Shown here in pieces: positions 36,498 through 45,312 of a stretch of DNA of 64,000 nucleotides (its first letter is position 1; the number at the start of each line of letters is the position of its first letter). The translations under genes and the position numbers were made by a program. The notes under the pieces were generated by a model that was not told where the DNA came from, searched no databases, and saw only the letters and a list, made by a program, of their open reading frames with translations. The stretch lies in contig NZ_BAABGY010000015.1 of NCBI RefSeq assembly GCF_039541815.1, positions 16,182-80,181 on the forward strand, written 5' to 3'. The DNA is from Flavisolibacter amylovorans (lineage in GTDB: Bacteria; Bacteroidota; Bacteroidia; Chitinophagales; Chitinophagaceae).

Positions 36498-36683
36498 ATG
36501 AAGAAGATCCTCCTGGGCGCACTCGTTTGTGCTGCCGTGGCCGGCGTGGTGGCCTATGCCATCAACCCCGAGAAAATGAACGAAACCCTCGGCGACCTGA
36601 AGAAAAAGGCCGAAGACCTGCTGGGCAAGGCCTCCGAAACACTCGACGACCTCCGCACCGAGGCCGGCAGCCAGATGGGCTAA
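36498..36683 (+). CDS. Small YtxH-like membrane protein
   Basis: 61 aa. One N-terminal TM (LLGALVCAAVAGVVAYAI) followed by an amphipathic Lys/Glu/Asp helix (LGDLKKKAEDLLGKASETLDDL). This is the YtxH/general-stress small-protein plan. Downstream 200 bases hold no gene. The role is unknown, possibly a stress-induced envelope protein. Confidence 0.7.
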   Translation: MKKILLGALVCAAVAGVVAYAINPEKMNETLGDLKKKAEDLLGKASETLDDLRTEAGSQMG

Positions 36684-36885
36684 GGGCCCCGCAACCGCCG
36701 TTACCGGATCGCCTGCAGCCCGCGCTGTCAGGCTTTCCGGCCGGCCGTGCGCCTGTACTAACGGCTACGCCTCCACGCACCCGCCGGTGCGGACAGGTAT
36801 TGATTTTAACAAACCGACAGAAAACCCGGGGGCCTTTTTCCCGTCTTTTGATCGACCGTACCCGGTCGCTTAAAACCTCAAACAC

Positions 36886-37569
36886 ATGAAAAAACTTTTC
36901 CTTCCGCTCCTTGCCCTCCTGATGCTGCCCTTCGCCTGGTCGTGCAGCTCCTCGCGCCTGGCCAACTATACCCTTACCGAGCAGGATGCCGCCGACGCCA
37001 TCCGCCAGCTCCTGCAGTTCGGCACCGAGGGCGGCGTCCGGGGTAATGCCTTCGCCAAGCAGAACATCATCAATACCGTGTTTCCCGAGCAGGTGGCCAA
37101 GGTCCTCAACACCGCCAACGACCTCGGCCTTTCGAAAGACCTCGATAAGTTCACCACAACGCTCAGCACTGCTGCTACCGCCTCGGTGGAGCGCTCCGTG
37201 CCTGTATTTGCTGGTGCCATCACGGGTATGCGCCTCAGCGATGCCATGTCCCTCGTAAAAGGCGGCGGCTCCTCGGCTACCGAGTACCTCAAGAGCCAGA
37301 CCTCCAGCCAGCTCCTGACGGCGCTGCGCCCGGTGATGGAGACCGCACTCGCCGAGTATAAGCTCAACACCATGTGGGACGACCTCACGAAGCCGATCAA
37401 GAACACCGGCCTCGGCAGCCGCCTTAACCTCGACCTCTCCAACCTGATGGCCATTGCCGTACGCGACGCCATGTTCCGGAAGATGGCCGAGAAAGAAGCA
37501 GAGATCCGCAACAACGCTTCCGCCCGTACCACGCCGCTGCTGCAGCGTGTCTTCGGCCGCAGCTGGTAA
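36886..37569 (+). CDS. DUF4197 lipoprotein
   Basis: 227 aa. Signal peptide with lipobox FAWSC (Cys20). The body is helical with DUF4197 hallmarks: EQDAADAIRQLLQFGTEGGV, NTVFPEQVAKV, AITGMRLSDAMSLVKGG, AT-EYLKSQTS and the C-terminal LMAIAVRDAMFRKMAEKEAEIR. Function of the family is unknown; it is exported and probably anchored in the periplasm. Confidence 0.88.
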   Translation: MKKLFLPLLALLMLPFAWSCSSSRLANYTLTEQDAADAIRQLLQFGTEGGVRGNAFAKQNIINTVFPEQVAKVLNTANDLGLSKDLDKFTTTLSTAATASVERSVPVFAGAITGMRLSDAMSLVKGGGSSATEYLKSQTSSQLLTALRPVMETALAEYKLNTMWDDLTKPIKNTGLGSRLNLDLSNLMAIAVRDAMFRKMAEKEAEIRNNASARTTPLLQRVFGRSW

Positions 37570-37634
37570 GGAGAGCGTCTATTTGTCTACTTGTGATTAG
37601 TAATGGGTCGTTTTGGGACGGGCCTTACTTCCGG

Positions 37635-37664
37635 AAAAGGGTGGCTGCGAAGCGACCCTTTTCT
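37635..37664 (+). terminator. Probable terminator after the DUF4197 gene
   Basis: AAAAGGGTGGCT, GCGA, AGCGACCCTTTT with one internal mismatch. The region 37570-37983 otherwise holds GTCTATTTGTCTACTTG words and no gene. Confidence 0.6.
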
Positions 37665-37983
37665 CTTTTGGTAATGAGGACGCACTGCCGGGAGCCAGGC
37701 AAAACCTCGTGAACTCCGTGGGTTAAGGACGGAAAAGATCAGGATATTGCCAGGCGGGTAAATGAGTCGCCACGGCCGGGTTTGCAAACGTGCGACTGTA
37801 GAGCAACCGGGGAGCCGGATTGGGGAACGAGCGTTAAAAAACTGTTTATCTAAAGCGTTGAAAATCATAATGTCCAATAGCAAGCTCAACATTTTCTATG
37901 CATTTGCGCGACTCTGGCATGCTTTTGTATTATGGAGGGGTAACAGAGCAACCTTCGTGTTTCACCTGATAAAACGTAATGCT

Positions 37984-38526
37984 ATGAAAAAGCTACTTTC
38001 CGCAATCGCACTCGTATCGGTGATGGCCGCCTGTAACACGACGCCGGCCCCGACTACGACCACGACCACAACGACAACGACCCTGCCGGATACGGCCGGT
38101 CTTGCCCAATACCAGGCCTGGAAGGCTCAGAATGAGCTGATGGCCACCCAGAACATGATGAATGGCAACCAGGCCATGATGAACCCCGGCGTCGCCGCTC
38201 CGCAGGCCTATGCGCCTACTACGAGCACCAGCACCCGCCGCTCCACGAGCAGCGCCCGCCGTTCGAGCAGCCGCTCTTATTCCGGTGGCTCCTCCTCGGG
38301 TGGCACGATGAACTCGAGCTCCTCGAACACCGCTTCCGCTCCTGCTAAGCGGGGCTGGAGCAAGGCTGCTAAAGGCGCCGTGATCGGTGGTGTAGCCGGT
38401 GCTGCCGGTGGTGCCATCATCAACAAGAAGAACCGTGCTGCCGGTGCCGTGATCGGTGGTATTCTGGGTGCCGGTGCCGGTTACGGTATCGGACGCGCAG
38501 GCGATAAACGAGATGGCCGCTATTAA
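37984..38526 (+). CDS. Glycine-zipper lipoprotein (paralogue of 5069)
   Basis: 180 aa from ATG 37984 (MKKLLSAIALVSVMAAC, lipobox Cys17); the longer ORF to 37762 lacks a signal sequence. A run of ten Thr and a Ser/Arg/Thr-rich linker precede KRGWSKAAKGAVIGGVAG and AAGAVIGGILGAGAGYGIGR. The C-terminal zipper and the KGMSKAAKG/RGWSKAAKG lead-in are shared with the protein at 5069, which fits an old duplication with divergent linkers. Confidence 0.8.
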   Translation: MKKLLSAIALVSVMAACNTTPAPTTTTTTTTTTLPDTAGLAQYQAWKAQNELMATQNMMNGNQAMMNPGVAAPQAYAPTTSTSTRRSTSSARRSSSRSYSGGSSSGGTMNSSSSNTASAPAKRGWSKAAKGAVIGGVAGAAGGAIINKKNRAAGAVIGGILGAGAGYGIGRAGDKRDGRY

Positions 38527-38556
38527 GCGTCTAATATATTGAAGAACACCCTGGAC

Positions 38557-38586
38557 GGGCCCTGGTTTTTACCGGGGCCCTTTTTT
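38557..38586 (+). terminator. Rho-independent terminator
   Basis: GGGCCCTGGT, TTTT loop, ACCGGGGCCC (one G-U pair), then TTTTTT. Confidence 0.88.
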
Positions 38587-38850
38587 GACCTCACCCCCGG
38601 CCCCTCTCCGGGGGTGAGGGGTGACTCTGCGGGACGGCACTACGGTAGCTGTCATTCCTAAAGCGGAAGATTCATCATTATAAAGCCCCGACATCGAAGA
38701 TATCGGGGCTTCTCCTTTTAATCGCGCGACAGCATGCTGCCCAGGTGCCTGGTTTACTGCGACTCTTCGAGCAAATTGAAAGCGACATAGATAAGTTCAC
38801 TTCAACTTGAGTCACCCCTCTCCCCCGGAGAGGGGCCGGGGGAGAGGTCT
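38587..38850. repeat. Inverted CCTCACCCCCGGCCCC arms around a hairpin
   Basis: Left arm 38587-38625 (CCTCACCCCCGGCCCCTC then GGGTGAGGGGTGACTC) and right arm 38808-38850 (GAGTCACCCCTCTCC, GGAGAGGGGCCGGGGG) are reverse complements. Inside, 38683-38714 is AAGCCCCGACAT, short loop, ATATCGGGGCTT. Same layout as 34042-34351. Confidence 0.78.
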
Positions 38851-38884
38851 CGGCACCAAGGTTGCGGGAAGAAACGGAAACGAC

Positions 38885-39748
38885 ATGCCTATGGAATCTC
38901 CACTGCCGGTGGTGCAACCCCAGCAAAAGCTAGCGCACCACTACGATGTAGCGACCATTATGGGCGGGCTCTACGGCGAGGGCATGATCGCGCTCAAAGG
39001 CGCCTTCTCCCGCGCATGGGCGGCCCGGCTGCACGAGGATGTGCTCGCGGCTTATGAAAACGCCCTGAAACGCCCCGGCGGTACGGTGGGCCGCGGACCC
39101 AAACGCCATTACGTAGAAATACACCCCGAGGACATCCGCGGCTTCCTTGACCTCGTATCGCATCCCTGGGTAGTGGCCGTTTGTGAAGCCGTGCTTGGCC
39201 CGGAATACAAGGTAGTGGAGATCGGCTTCGACGTGCCCAACCCCGGCGCCGTGCACCAACCCTGGCACCGCGACTTCCCCGCGCCACCCGACACCATCGA
39301 GGGACGCCGCCTCAACTCGCTTGCCTTCAACCTCACGACCGTGGACGTAACCGACGAGATGGGCCCTTTCGAGATCGCGCCGGGCACGCAGTGGGACCTA
39401 CCCGATGGCTTCGAGCACGGCATGTTCCCGCCAAAGGAGCTGTACCCGCGCTACGAGCAGCGCGCGTCGCGCCGGATGCCGCAAATGGGCGACATCTCCG
39501 CCCGCTCGGCCCTCACCATTCACCGCGGCACGGCCAACAACTCCAACAAGGCCCGCCCCGCCCTCGTACTCGGAGTGGACGCGCCCGGGGCCATCAACGC
39601 GGAGCGCCACGACCTGCAGGTTACCCGCCCCTATTACGACAGCCTCCCCGAGGCCGTGCGCCGGCACCTCACCTGCCGCATCGTGGAAACGCTGGAGCCC
39701 ATCGTACAAGCCCATACCATCGAAGGACTGATGATGGGGGAAGCATGA
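38885..39748 (+). CDS. Phytanoyl-CoA dioxygenase (PhyH) family protein
   Basis: 287 aa from ATG 38885. The Fe(II)/2-oxoglutarate facial triad is visible: His128 and Asp130 in QPWHRDF and distal His213 in TIHRGT, with an Arg-rich stretch NNSNKARPALVLG for 2OG binding about 11 residues later. PhyH-family enzymes hydroxylate small molecules, including ectoine and secondary metabolites; the substrate is unknown. No biosynthetic neighbours. The upstream ORF extension runs into the GC-rich repeat arm and is not used. Confidence 0.85.
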   Translation: MPMESPLPVVQPQQKLAHHYDVATIMGGLYGEGMIALKGAFSRAWAARLHEDVLAAYENALKRPGGTVGRGPKRHYVEIHPEDIRGFLDLVSHPWVVAVCEAVLGPEYKVVEIGFDVPNPGAVHQPWHRDFPAPPDTIEGRRLNSLAFNLTTVDVTDEMGPFEIAPGTQWDLPDGFEHGMFPPKELYPRYEQRASRRMPQMGDISARSALTIHRGTANNSNKARPALVLGVDAPGAINAERHDLQVTRPYYDSLPEAVRRHLTCRIVETLEPIVQAHTIEGLMMGEA

Positions 39749-39956
39749 AGAATGTGCTGATGTGCTAATGGGGTAATGTGCTAATGGTTATCCCAATGTT
39801 GAGATGCTCCGCCTGAAAGGGCGGCCACTGGGTTTGCACACTACGATGTACCCTGAATGTGTATTGTTTAATAGGCCGCCCGATGTTGGAAGGACTGTTC
39901 AAAGGGAAGCGACCCCAATCAGCACATCAGCACATTAACCCATTAGCACATTACTT
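39748..39956. repeat. Inverted TAATGTGC / ATTAGCAC arms between convergent genes
   Basis: Left arm 39748-39788 (AATGTGCTGATGTGCTAATG, GGGTAATGTGCTAATGG); right arm 39918-39956 (AATCAGCACATCAGCAC, ATTAACCCATTAGCAC, ATTA). The TGATGTGC variant word is mirrored in both arms (ATCAGCAC). The right arm contains the alkB stop codon. Confidence 0.82.
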
Positions 39957-40517
39957 CAGCGTGCGCAGCGTGATCGAATACCGCGTTTGCTTCACCGCGG
40001 CGATGCTGTGCTGCCATTCGGAGCGGGCGGAACCATCCATGACGTAGAGCGAGCGCCGGCGCACGGTGAGGCTGCGGGTGGCGGCGCGCACCTGCAGGGC
40101 TTTCTCGTAGGGCCGGAGGCGGAAGGTGCAGTCGGTGCCGAGCGAGATGCCCGCAATGAGCCCGAAAGGCGGCGCGTCGCGGTGCCAATTGATGACGGCG
40201 CCCGGCGGATACTCGGTCACCAGTAGTTCTACGAGGGCCTCCGGAGCCTTGCCAATCCGCCGGGCCACCTGGGCCACGAGTGGATGAAACGGCTCAGGGA
40301 TGTCGGCACCCCGCTTCAGGCGTCCCTCCTCGAAGCTGTAGTCGTAGCCATAGGAGGCGATCCGCCGCTTCGCCTCGTATCCCTGGAAGGTGAAGGTCTG
40401 CAGGGGAAGGGCACGCACAACCTCAAGCAGCTTGGCCTCTTCGGCAGCGCTGATAAAGCCTTCTTCATACACGAAGCCCTCGGGATATTCCGGATCAACA
40501 GGAAATAGCGTGAGCAT
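39951..40517 (-). CDS. alkB: AlkB-like alkylated-DNA repair dioxygenase
   Basis: 188 aa from ATG 40517. His112 and Asp114 (INWHRDAP), His170 (SEWQHSI), Arg179 and Arg185 (RYSITLRTL) are the iron and 2-oxoglutarate ligands. YGYDYSFEEG and the VTEYPPGAVINW strand match bacterial AlkB/ABH homologues. It reverses N-alkyl lesions by oxidative demethylation. The frame stays open with coding-like GC3 for ~75 further codons upstream of the ATG but without ATG/GTG/TTG, see findings. Confidence 0.9.
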   Translation of the reverse strand: MLTLFPVDPEYPEGFVYEEGFISAAEEAKLLEVVRALPLQTFTFQGYEAKRRIASYGYDYSFEEGRLKRGADIPEPFHPLVAQVARRIGKAPEALVELLVTEYPPGAVINWHRDAPPFGLIAGISLGTDCTFRLRPYEKALQVRAATRSLTVRRRSLYVMDGSARSEWQHSIAAVKQTRYSITLRTLK

Positions 40518-40842
40518 ACCGGTGGAGGAAGCAAAAGCATGCCATCCCGGCCAGGCCGGTTCATCGGTCCCTTCGTACGCGATCGTGTAATCGGCCGAAT
40601 AGCGGTCGATGGCGGCAGCGATGCCTGCGTAGCCACGGTCGAGGTGAGAGATAGGGAGCCTGCGGCGCTCGCCCCATCCGGTTTCCAGCAGCAGATAAAA
40701 AGAGGCGATCGTGCCGTTCCGCGCTTCGAATAAGCAAATGCGCCGCAGTGCAGACGGAGCAACTGTGCAGGAATAATGTCGGACACATGACGATGGATTG
40801 GCAATTCATCTGCTTTGGCAAAGTGCAGCTGCCAGTGCGGAA

Positions 40843-40850
40843 TAGTTTTG
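40843..40850 (+). promoter_or_regulatory. -7 promoter element
   Basis: TAGTTTTG, exact TAnnTTTG, 20 bases before ATG 40871. Confidence 0.45.
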
Positions 40851-40870
40851 CTTCCGTTAAACGACAATCT

Positions 40871-41371
40871 ATGATGAACCGCATCTTCCGCTTTACCTAC
40901 CTGCCCTTTCTCATCGTAATGGGCCTCGTGGTCGGTGGCGCCCTCTACCAGACGATCTCGATCGTGCCCTTCTGGGAAAAAGACATTACGATGTTCAGGA
41001 ACTACGGCCACTGGGGCATCAACTACTTCCCGATCCTGAGCCCGCTGATGAGCGTGCTGTGGCTGGTGCTCGTGGTCACCGGCATCAAGGCCGACGTGCC
41101 CAACAAGAAGCTGTTCTACACCGCGAACCTGTTCTTTCTCCTGATCATGGGCAGCACCTTCCTGTACTTCGCGCCCTTCCTCCTCACCCACATGGGCCAT
41201 CCGCAAACGCAACTCTCCGACGGGGAGCTCGCCTCCATGCTCCACACCTGGGCGCGCTGGGACCTCGTGCGCCAGCTCACCGGCCTCATCCCCTTCGGCA
41301 TCTTCATCTACACCTATCACCGGATCGGAGCCGTTGCTGCGCGGCCGCAGATCCAATGGGCAAGACCGTAA
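40871..41371 (+). CDS. Four-TM membrane protein, DUF1772-like
   Basis: 166 aa from ATG 40871. Hydrophobic helices at ~9-28, 52-72, 82-103 and 140-157. The motif HTWARWDLVRQLTG between TM3 and TM4 resembles the W-x-R-x-N-x-[VI]R signature of DUF1772/anthrone-oxygenase-like proteins, but the match is partial. The 17-base gap to the convergent lipoprotein gene leaves no room for a terminator. Confidence 0.6.
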   Translation: MMNRIFRFTYLPFLIVMGLVVGGALYQTISIVPFWEKDITMFRNYGHWGINYFPILSPLMSVLWLVLVVTGIKADVPNKKLFYTANLFFLLIMGSTFLYFAPFLLTHMGHPQTQLSDGELASMLHTWARWDLVRQLTGLIPFGIFIYTYHRIGAVAARPQIQWARP

Positions 41372-41387
41372 TTCTACGGACCCGCGC

Positions 41388-42137
41388 CTATTCCACCACG
41401 AACGTTACCGACCGGCTCAACACCTGCTCAGAGGCACCGGTGGCCGTCATCCGGCACAGGAAGTGCAGCACGTGTTCCCCCTTGGCAAGCGTGGTCGTGT
41501 CAAAATGCACGGTGCCCATATTGTCGGGGGTCAGCGTGTCGATGATGTTCGCCTTGCTGAGCGGAGCTTCCACATCGTGCACGAGGAACCACTCGTGCGG
41601 GCGGGCGCTGCTCCAGGCGGTGGGCGCCAGCGCTACCTTGAAAGACTCGCCCGGGCCCACCTTCCAACGCGCAGCCGCGGCCATCGTGCTCCAGGTATTA
41701 TAGGGCAGCAGCTTGTTGTTGAGGAGGATGCACACGAAATTGTTCTTCACATACAACCGCAGGAGGTCCACGTCGGAAGCGGTGCGTACCGGCAAGGCCT
41801 TCAGCTCGCGGAACGCGTCTGCGTTGATCAGGTCGTTGCCCACGAACAGCCCCTCATAGGGGGCATAGAAAGCCGCCAGCTCCTCCGGCGCGATCTTTCC
41901 GCCCTGCTTCAGCCGGCCTTTGAAGACCTGCGCCACGCTGTCCAGCACCAGGCTCCGGTCATAGAGGTCGCGTCCGGTGTCCGTGATCCTTGAATAGTTC
42001 GACAAGGTATTGTCGAGGTACTTCATCTGGGCACTATATACGGTTGCGGCGATGGGGGTATCGTAATCGAAGGGCAGCTTCTCCTCCGACCGGCAGGCGG
42101 CGATAAAGGGCAGCAGCAGGAATGCTCTGAATTTCAT
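41388..42137 (-). CDS. Hypothetical lipoprotein
   Basis: 249 aa. Lipobox FIAAC (Cys15). The N-terminal ~140 residues are helical and polar; the C-terminal ~100 residues are strand-rich with GEHVLHFLCRMTA and SRSVTFVVE, an Ig-like ending. No family recognised. It lies downstream of map on the same strand with a 74-base gap and may be cotranscribed. Confidence 0.7.
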   Translation of the reverse strand: MKFRAFLLLPFIAACRSEEKLPFDYDTPIAATVYSAQMKYLDNTLSNYSRITDTGRDLYDRSLVLDSVAQVFKGRLKQGGKIAPEELAAFYAPYEGLFVGNDLINADAFRELKALPVRTASDVDLLRLYVKNNFVCILLNNKLLPYNTWSTMAAAARWKVGPGESFKVALAPTAWSSARPHEWFLVHDVEAPLSKANIIDTLTPDNMGTVHFDTTTLAKGEHVLHFLCRMTATGASEQVLSRSVTFVVE

Positions 42138-42211
42138 AAACCAGGTTTTGGAAGAGAAGGACCGACCGTATTCCTACGGATTTGTGCATTGAAGGGCCCG
42201 GAGGGTGCCGC

Positions 42212-42976
42212 TCAGCCCCAGATCCCGTTCTTTTCCGTAAGGATGATCGGGGCTGCATCGGTGACCAGGATGGTATGTTCGTGCTGCGCCATGAAGCCGC
42301 CGCGGTTGCCTACCATCGTCCATCCGTCGCCCAGCGTTTCGGCATAGGTGGATGCGGTGGCGATGAAGGTTTCGATGGCCACCACCGTATTTTTCCGGAA
42401 GCGTGCGAAGTTGGTGCGGTCGCGGTAGTTGGCGATCTCGGCCGGCTCTTCGTGGAGCTGCCTGCCGATGCCGTGTCCCGTAAGGTTACGGATCACCTTG
42501 TAGCCGCGCTTCTTTGCCTCGGTTTCCATGAGGTGTCCCACGTCGGCGATGCGCACCCCGCCGCGGATGGCGCCGATGGCCTGCTGCAGGATCGCCCTGG
42601 ATGCGTCGATGAGTGGCCCGTGCCCGTGCAGGTCGCTGCCCAGCACAAAGGAGCCTCCATTGTCGGACCAGAACCCATCGAGCTCCGCCGATACGTCGAT
42701 GTTGATCAGGTCGCCCTCCTTCAGGATCCGGGCAGCGGAGGGAATGCCGTGGCAGAATTCCTGGTTGACGCTGATGCAGGCGCAGCCCGGGAACCGGTAG
42801 GCGAGCGCAGGCGCGGAGCGCGCTCCAAAGCCGGCGAGCAGCCGCGCGCCATAGTCGTCGAGCTCCTTGGTGCTCATGCCCGGGCGGGCGTAGGCGCTCA
42901 TTTCTTTCAGGGTAAGGGCAACGGCCTCGCTGGCCTTTTTCATACCGATCAGCTCGGCTTCTTTGGTGATGGACAT
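42212..42976 (-). CDS. map: Type I methionine aminopeptidase
   Basis: 254 aa. All five metal ligands are seen: Asp94 (NIDVS), Asp105 (WSDNGGSF), His168 (LTGHGIG), Glu202 (AIETFI) and Glu233 (QHEHTI), plus His76 in FCHGIPS. Removes the initiator Met from nascent proteins in the cytosol. It is not in the usual secY/adk/infA ribosomal neighbourhood, so it may be a second copy. Confidence 0.95.
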   Translation of the reverse strand: MSITKEAELIGMKKASEAVALTLKEMSAYARPGMSTKELDDYGARLLAGFGARSAPALAYRFPGCACISVNQEFCHGIPSAARILKEGDLINIDVSAELDGFWSDNGGSFVLGSDLHGHGPLIDASRAILQQAIGAIRGGVRIADVGHLMETEAKKRGYKVIRNLTGHGIGRQLHEEPAEIANYRDRTNFARFRKNTVVAIETFIATASTYAETLGDGWTMVGNRGGFMAQHEHTILVTDAAPIILTEKNGIWG

Positions 42977-43052
42977 GGGGAAAAAGTTGGAAGTGGCTCC
43001 TGAATCAGGGGCTCCGGGATCAATGCGGAGGCGCCGGTCACATACACCGGAA

Positions 43053-43154
43053 TCAGCGCCGGAACACGCGCTTCAGCATCCGTGCGGTGCCGCTTATCAC
43101 GATGAAGGCGATAAGCGCAATAATTGCCAGCTCGGTCACTGAATAGGGCGCCAT
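43053..43154 (-). CDS. Very small single-TM protein
   Basis: 33 aa from ATG 43154. One TM helix (ELAIIALIAFIVISG) followed by a basic amphipathic end (TARMLKRVFRR), a plan like a mini TatA but without the TatA FGxxKxP hinge. The poly-A stretch just upstream and the position 76 bases ahead of map on the same strand fit a small leader gene. Function unknown. Confidence 0.45.
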   Translation of the reverse strand: MAPYSVTELAIIALIAFIVISGTARMLKRVFRR

Positions 43155-43349
43155 GGTGATTCTTTTTTTTGAAGATAGCAAAAAACGGGCAACGTATCCG
43201 CCCTTGTGGCCCTGCGCCGCCCGCAGCGCAACCGGGAAGCGATCGGCAGCCCTGTGGCCCGGATCGAAGGCCCTTTCTGCCTTGCATTCCTCCCTCCCCT
43301 CAGAAGCTGTTTGACTTATTCGATCAGGGCTCATCGGACCGCGCAAGCG

Positions 43350-43505
43350 CAGGAGCGGGGCTGATGCCCCTGTCACGACGGCACGACGGCACTCCCGAAG
43401 CTTTGGGAGGCACGACGAAAAGTAGAACGAACAGATTGTTTTCCTACGTCGCGCCGTTGCGCCGTTGCGCATCGAGGCCGCCTGCGGCCGACCTTTTTAC
43501 CCTTT
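43350..43505. repeat. Dispersed intergenic repeat, copy B
   Basis: Contains GACGGCACTCCCGAAGCTTT, TACGTCGCGCCGTTGCGCCG and GAGGCCGCCTGCGGCCGAC, the phrases of copies A (14560) and C (48885). Confidence 0.65.
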
Positions 43506-43522
43506 CCTATTGATCGTTTAAC

Positions 43523-43864
43523 TCAAACATCCCTCCCTCCGTGCGACACTGCCTTCAGCCCGATGATGGAGCCGATGAGCGTGGACAGGAAGAAGATCCG
43601 CCAGAAGTGCGCGGGATCCTTGAATACCAGTATTCCTACAAGCGCAGTGCCTACCGCTCCGATGCCCGTCCATACGGCGTAGGCCGTCCCGATCGGCAGT
43701 GTTTGCGCCGCCTTTACGAGGCCGAGCATGCTGATCGTGAGCGAAACGAGAAAGCCGGCGTACCACCAGTACACAGCAGTGCCCGTAGCTTCCTTGGCCT
43801 TGCCAAGGCAGGAGGCAAAGGCCACTTCAAACAGGCCGGCGATGATCAATATGATCCAGTTCAT
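43523..43864 (-). CDS. SMR family exporter, SugE/Gdx type
   Basis: 113 aa, four TM helices. The essential Glu is in IAGLFEVAFAS (Glu13). LPIGTAYAVWTGIGAVGTALVGI and IIGLKAVSH are the signature segments that separate SugE/Gdx guanidinium exporters from EmrE-like drug exporters. It works as an antiparallel homodimer exchanging protons. No guanidine riboswitch is visible in the 80 bases upstream, so regulation differs or the substrate is another cation. Confidence 0.9.
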   Translation of the reverse strand: MNWIILIIAGLFEVAFASCLGKAKEATGTAVYWWYAGFLVSLTISMLGLVKAAQTLPIGTAYAVWTGIGAVGTALVGILVFKDPAHFWRIFFLSTLIGSIIGLKAVSHGGRDV

Positions 43865-43944
43865 GCAGTAGACTTTGCACGAAGGTCGGGGGGGAACCAT
43901 CCGCCGCCGTAAAAAAAGAAGAACGGTATCCGGACCAACAGGCG

Positions 43945-45312
43945 TTAGTCGCCGCCTCCGCAGCCGCCGCAGCCACCACCACAGGACGAACCGCACGAAG
44001 AGCCGCACGAAGAGCCACAGCCGCCCACCATCGTGGCGGAGTGCCGGTCTACGAACTGCACGAGCGGCAGGAAGGAGACCGAGAGGACGGCGGTGCCGAA
44101 GAGGAAGTAGCGCCACTGCCAATCGCTGACACCTTCTGCGTATTCAGTGCGCGGCCGCGCGTGGTATAGCTGCGGGATTGTGACCGTACTGCACAGGCGC
44201 GGTAGCCGGAGCAGGTAGAAGATCGTGAACGCCAGGAGCAATACCAGCACCAGGCCCAGCTGCTCCACCGGCAGCTCGCGGGAGATGCCTGTGGCAAGCC
44301 TTAAGACGCCCCACAGCAGCAGGAGCGCCAGCACCCCGAAGTTGGTAAAGAACAGGGCGGCAAACTCCCCCGAGCGGGCTACGTGCTTGCGGAAGGCGCT
44401 CATCGAATGGGCTATATTCCAGAATACGGGCTTCTGCTGGAGCTCGCGCTGGTAGGGCGCATAAAAGGAACTGCCCCTTTCCCGCAGCGTACGGAGCGCC
44501 TGTTCCTGTTCCGGCGTGCTACCACTCCCCTCGGCTGCCCGCACCGTCCGGTCGTCGTTGATGATCACCCCGCCGCGGTCTACCAACTCGCCTACGGTGC
44601 CCGCAACGACGGCGGAGAGCTTTCGCCGCTTCAGGTAGACGAGCTCCTCGATATGGAGATGAAAAACGAAGGCGTCGGGATGAAAGCCGGCTACCAGGCG
44701 GCGGAGGCGATACCGGTTCCACAGCTCAAGGCCGCCCGCAGCGGCGATTGCCGCTACCAGGTAGTACTCCAGGAAACCCGGGTTACCGATCTCCTCGTAG
44801 ACGGGACGGAGCAGGGAGAAGAGCGGGAAGGCCAGCAGCACCAGTAGAACTACAAGGATCGGGAGTAGCGCGCGGATCGGGAAGCGCGCCTTACTGAGGT
44901 GAAGCGGCGCGAGCATGTCGGGGTACTCCCAGATCACGGCCGGCTGCGGACCAAAAACCTCCGTGTACCGCTGCGTGGTGTATTCCCTTGCCTTCCGGAA
45001 GCGCAGGGCATCCTGACGGCTGTGGGTGGAGGGCACGTGCTGGATGGGCTTGCCCAGGAGTGCGCAGAACTGCTGGTAGGAGGAAGTGTAAATCAGGTGC
45101 TGGTGCCAAACGGCATCCACGATCTCCGACGGCGAAACCATCGAGTCGGACGTAGCTGCCAGGTACATGAACTTTCTATACTCGAGTAGCGCGCGTTCGG
45201 TGAAGGCTTTGCTCCAGCATTGCTCCTGGGCGAGGCGCAAGGAGAAGGTGTACTCGCCCGCAGGCTCGTCAAAATTGAATGATAAGAGGTCGTTCCATAA
45301 TCGTGTATCCAT
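43945..45312 (-). CDS. TIGR04222-like membrane protein with Cys/Gly-rich tail
   Basis: 455 aa. The N-terminal soluble domain has FMYLAATSDSMVSPSEIVDAVWHQHL, the glycine-rich-domain-protein (GRPD/DUF1399-like) helix with VWHQHL, up to ~residue 125. TM helices at ~145-165, 178-195, 318-340, 352-375 and 395-415 surround a cytosolic insert (~200-315). The very end is GGCGSSCGSSCGSSCGGGC type with six Cys. This is the TIGR04222 plan; such Cys tails may bind metal. Function unknown. It precedes the SMR gene by 80 bases on the same strand. Confidence 0.85.
   Translation of the reverse strand: MDTRLWNDLLSFNFDEPAGEYTFSLRLAQEQCWSKAFTERALLEYRKFMYLAATSDSMVSPSEIVDAVWHQHLIYTSSYQQFCALLGKPIQHVPSTHSRQDALRFRKAREYTTQRYTEVFGPQPAVIWEYPDMLAPLHLSKARFPIRALLPILVVLLVLLAFPLFSLLRPVYEEIGNPGFLEYYLVAAIAAAGGLELWNRYRLRRLVAGFHPDAFVFHLHIEELVYLKRRKLSAVVAGTVGELVDRGGVIINDDRTVRAAEGSGSTPEQEQALRTLRERGSSFYAPYQRELQQKPVFWNIAHSMSAFRKHVARSGEFAALFFTNFGVLALLLLWGVLRLATGISRELPVEQLGLVLVLLLAFTIFYLLRLPRLCSTVTIPQLYHARPRTEYAEGVSDWQWRYFLFGTAVLSVSFLPLVQFVDRHSATMVGGCGSSCGSSCGSSCGGGCGGCGGGD

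Noticed and set aside
43865..43944. Guanidine riboswitch upstream of the SugE/Gdx-like gene
   Set aside because: The ~80-base leader shows no ykkC-like or paired ACG-loop hairpin pattern by eye.
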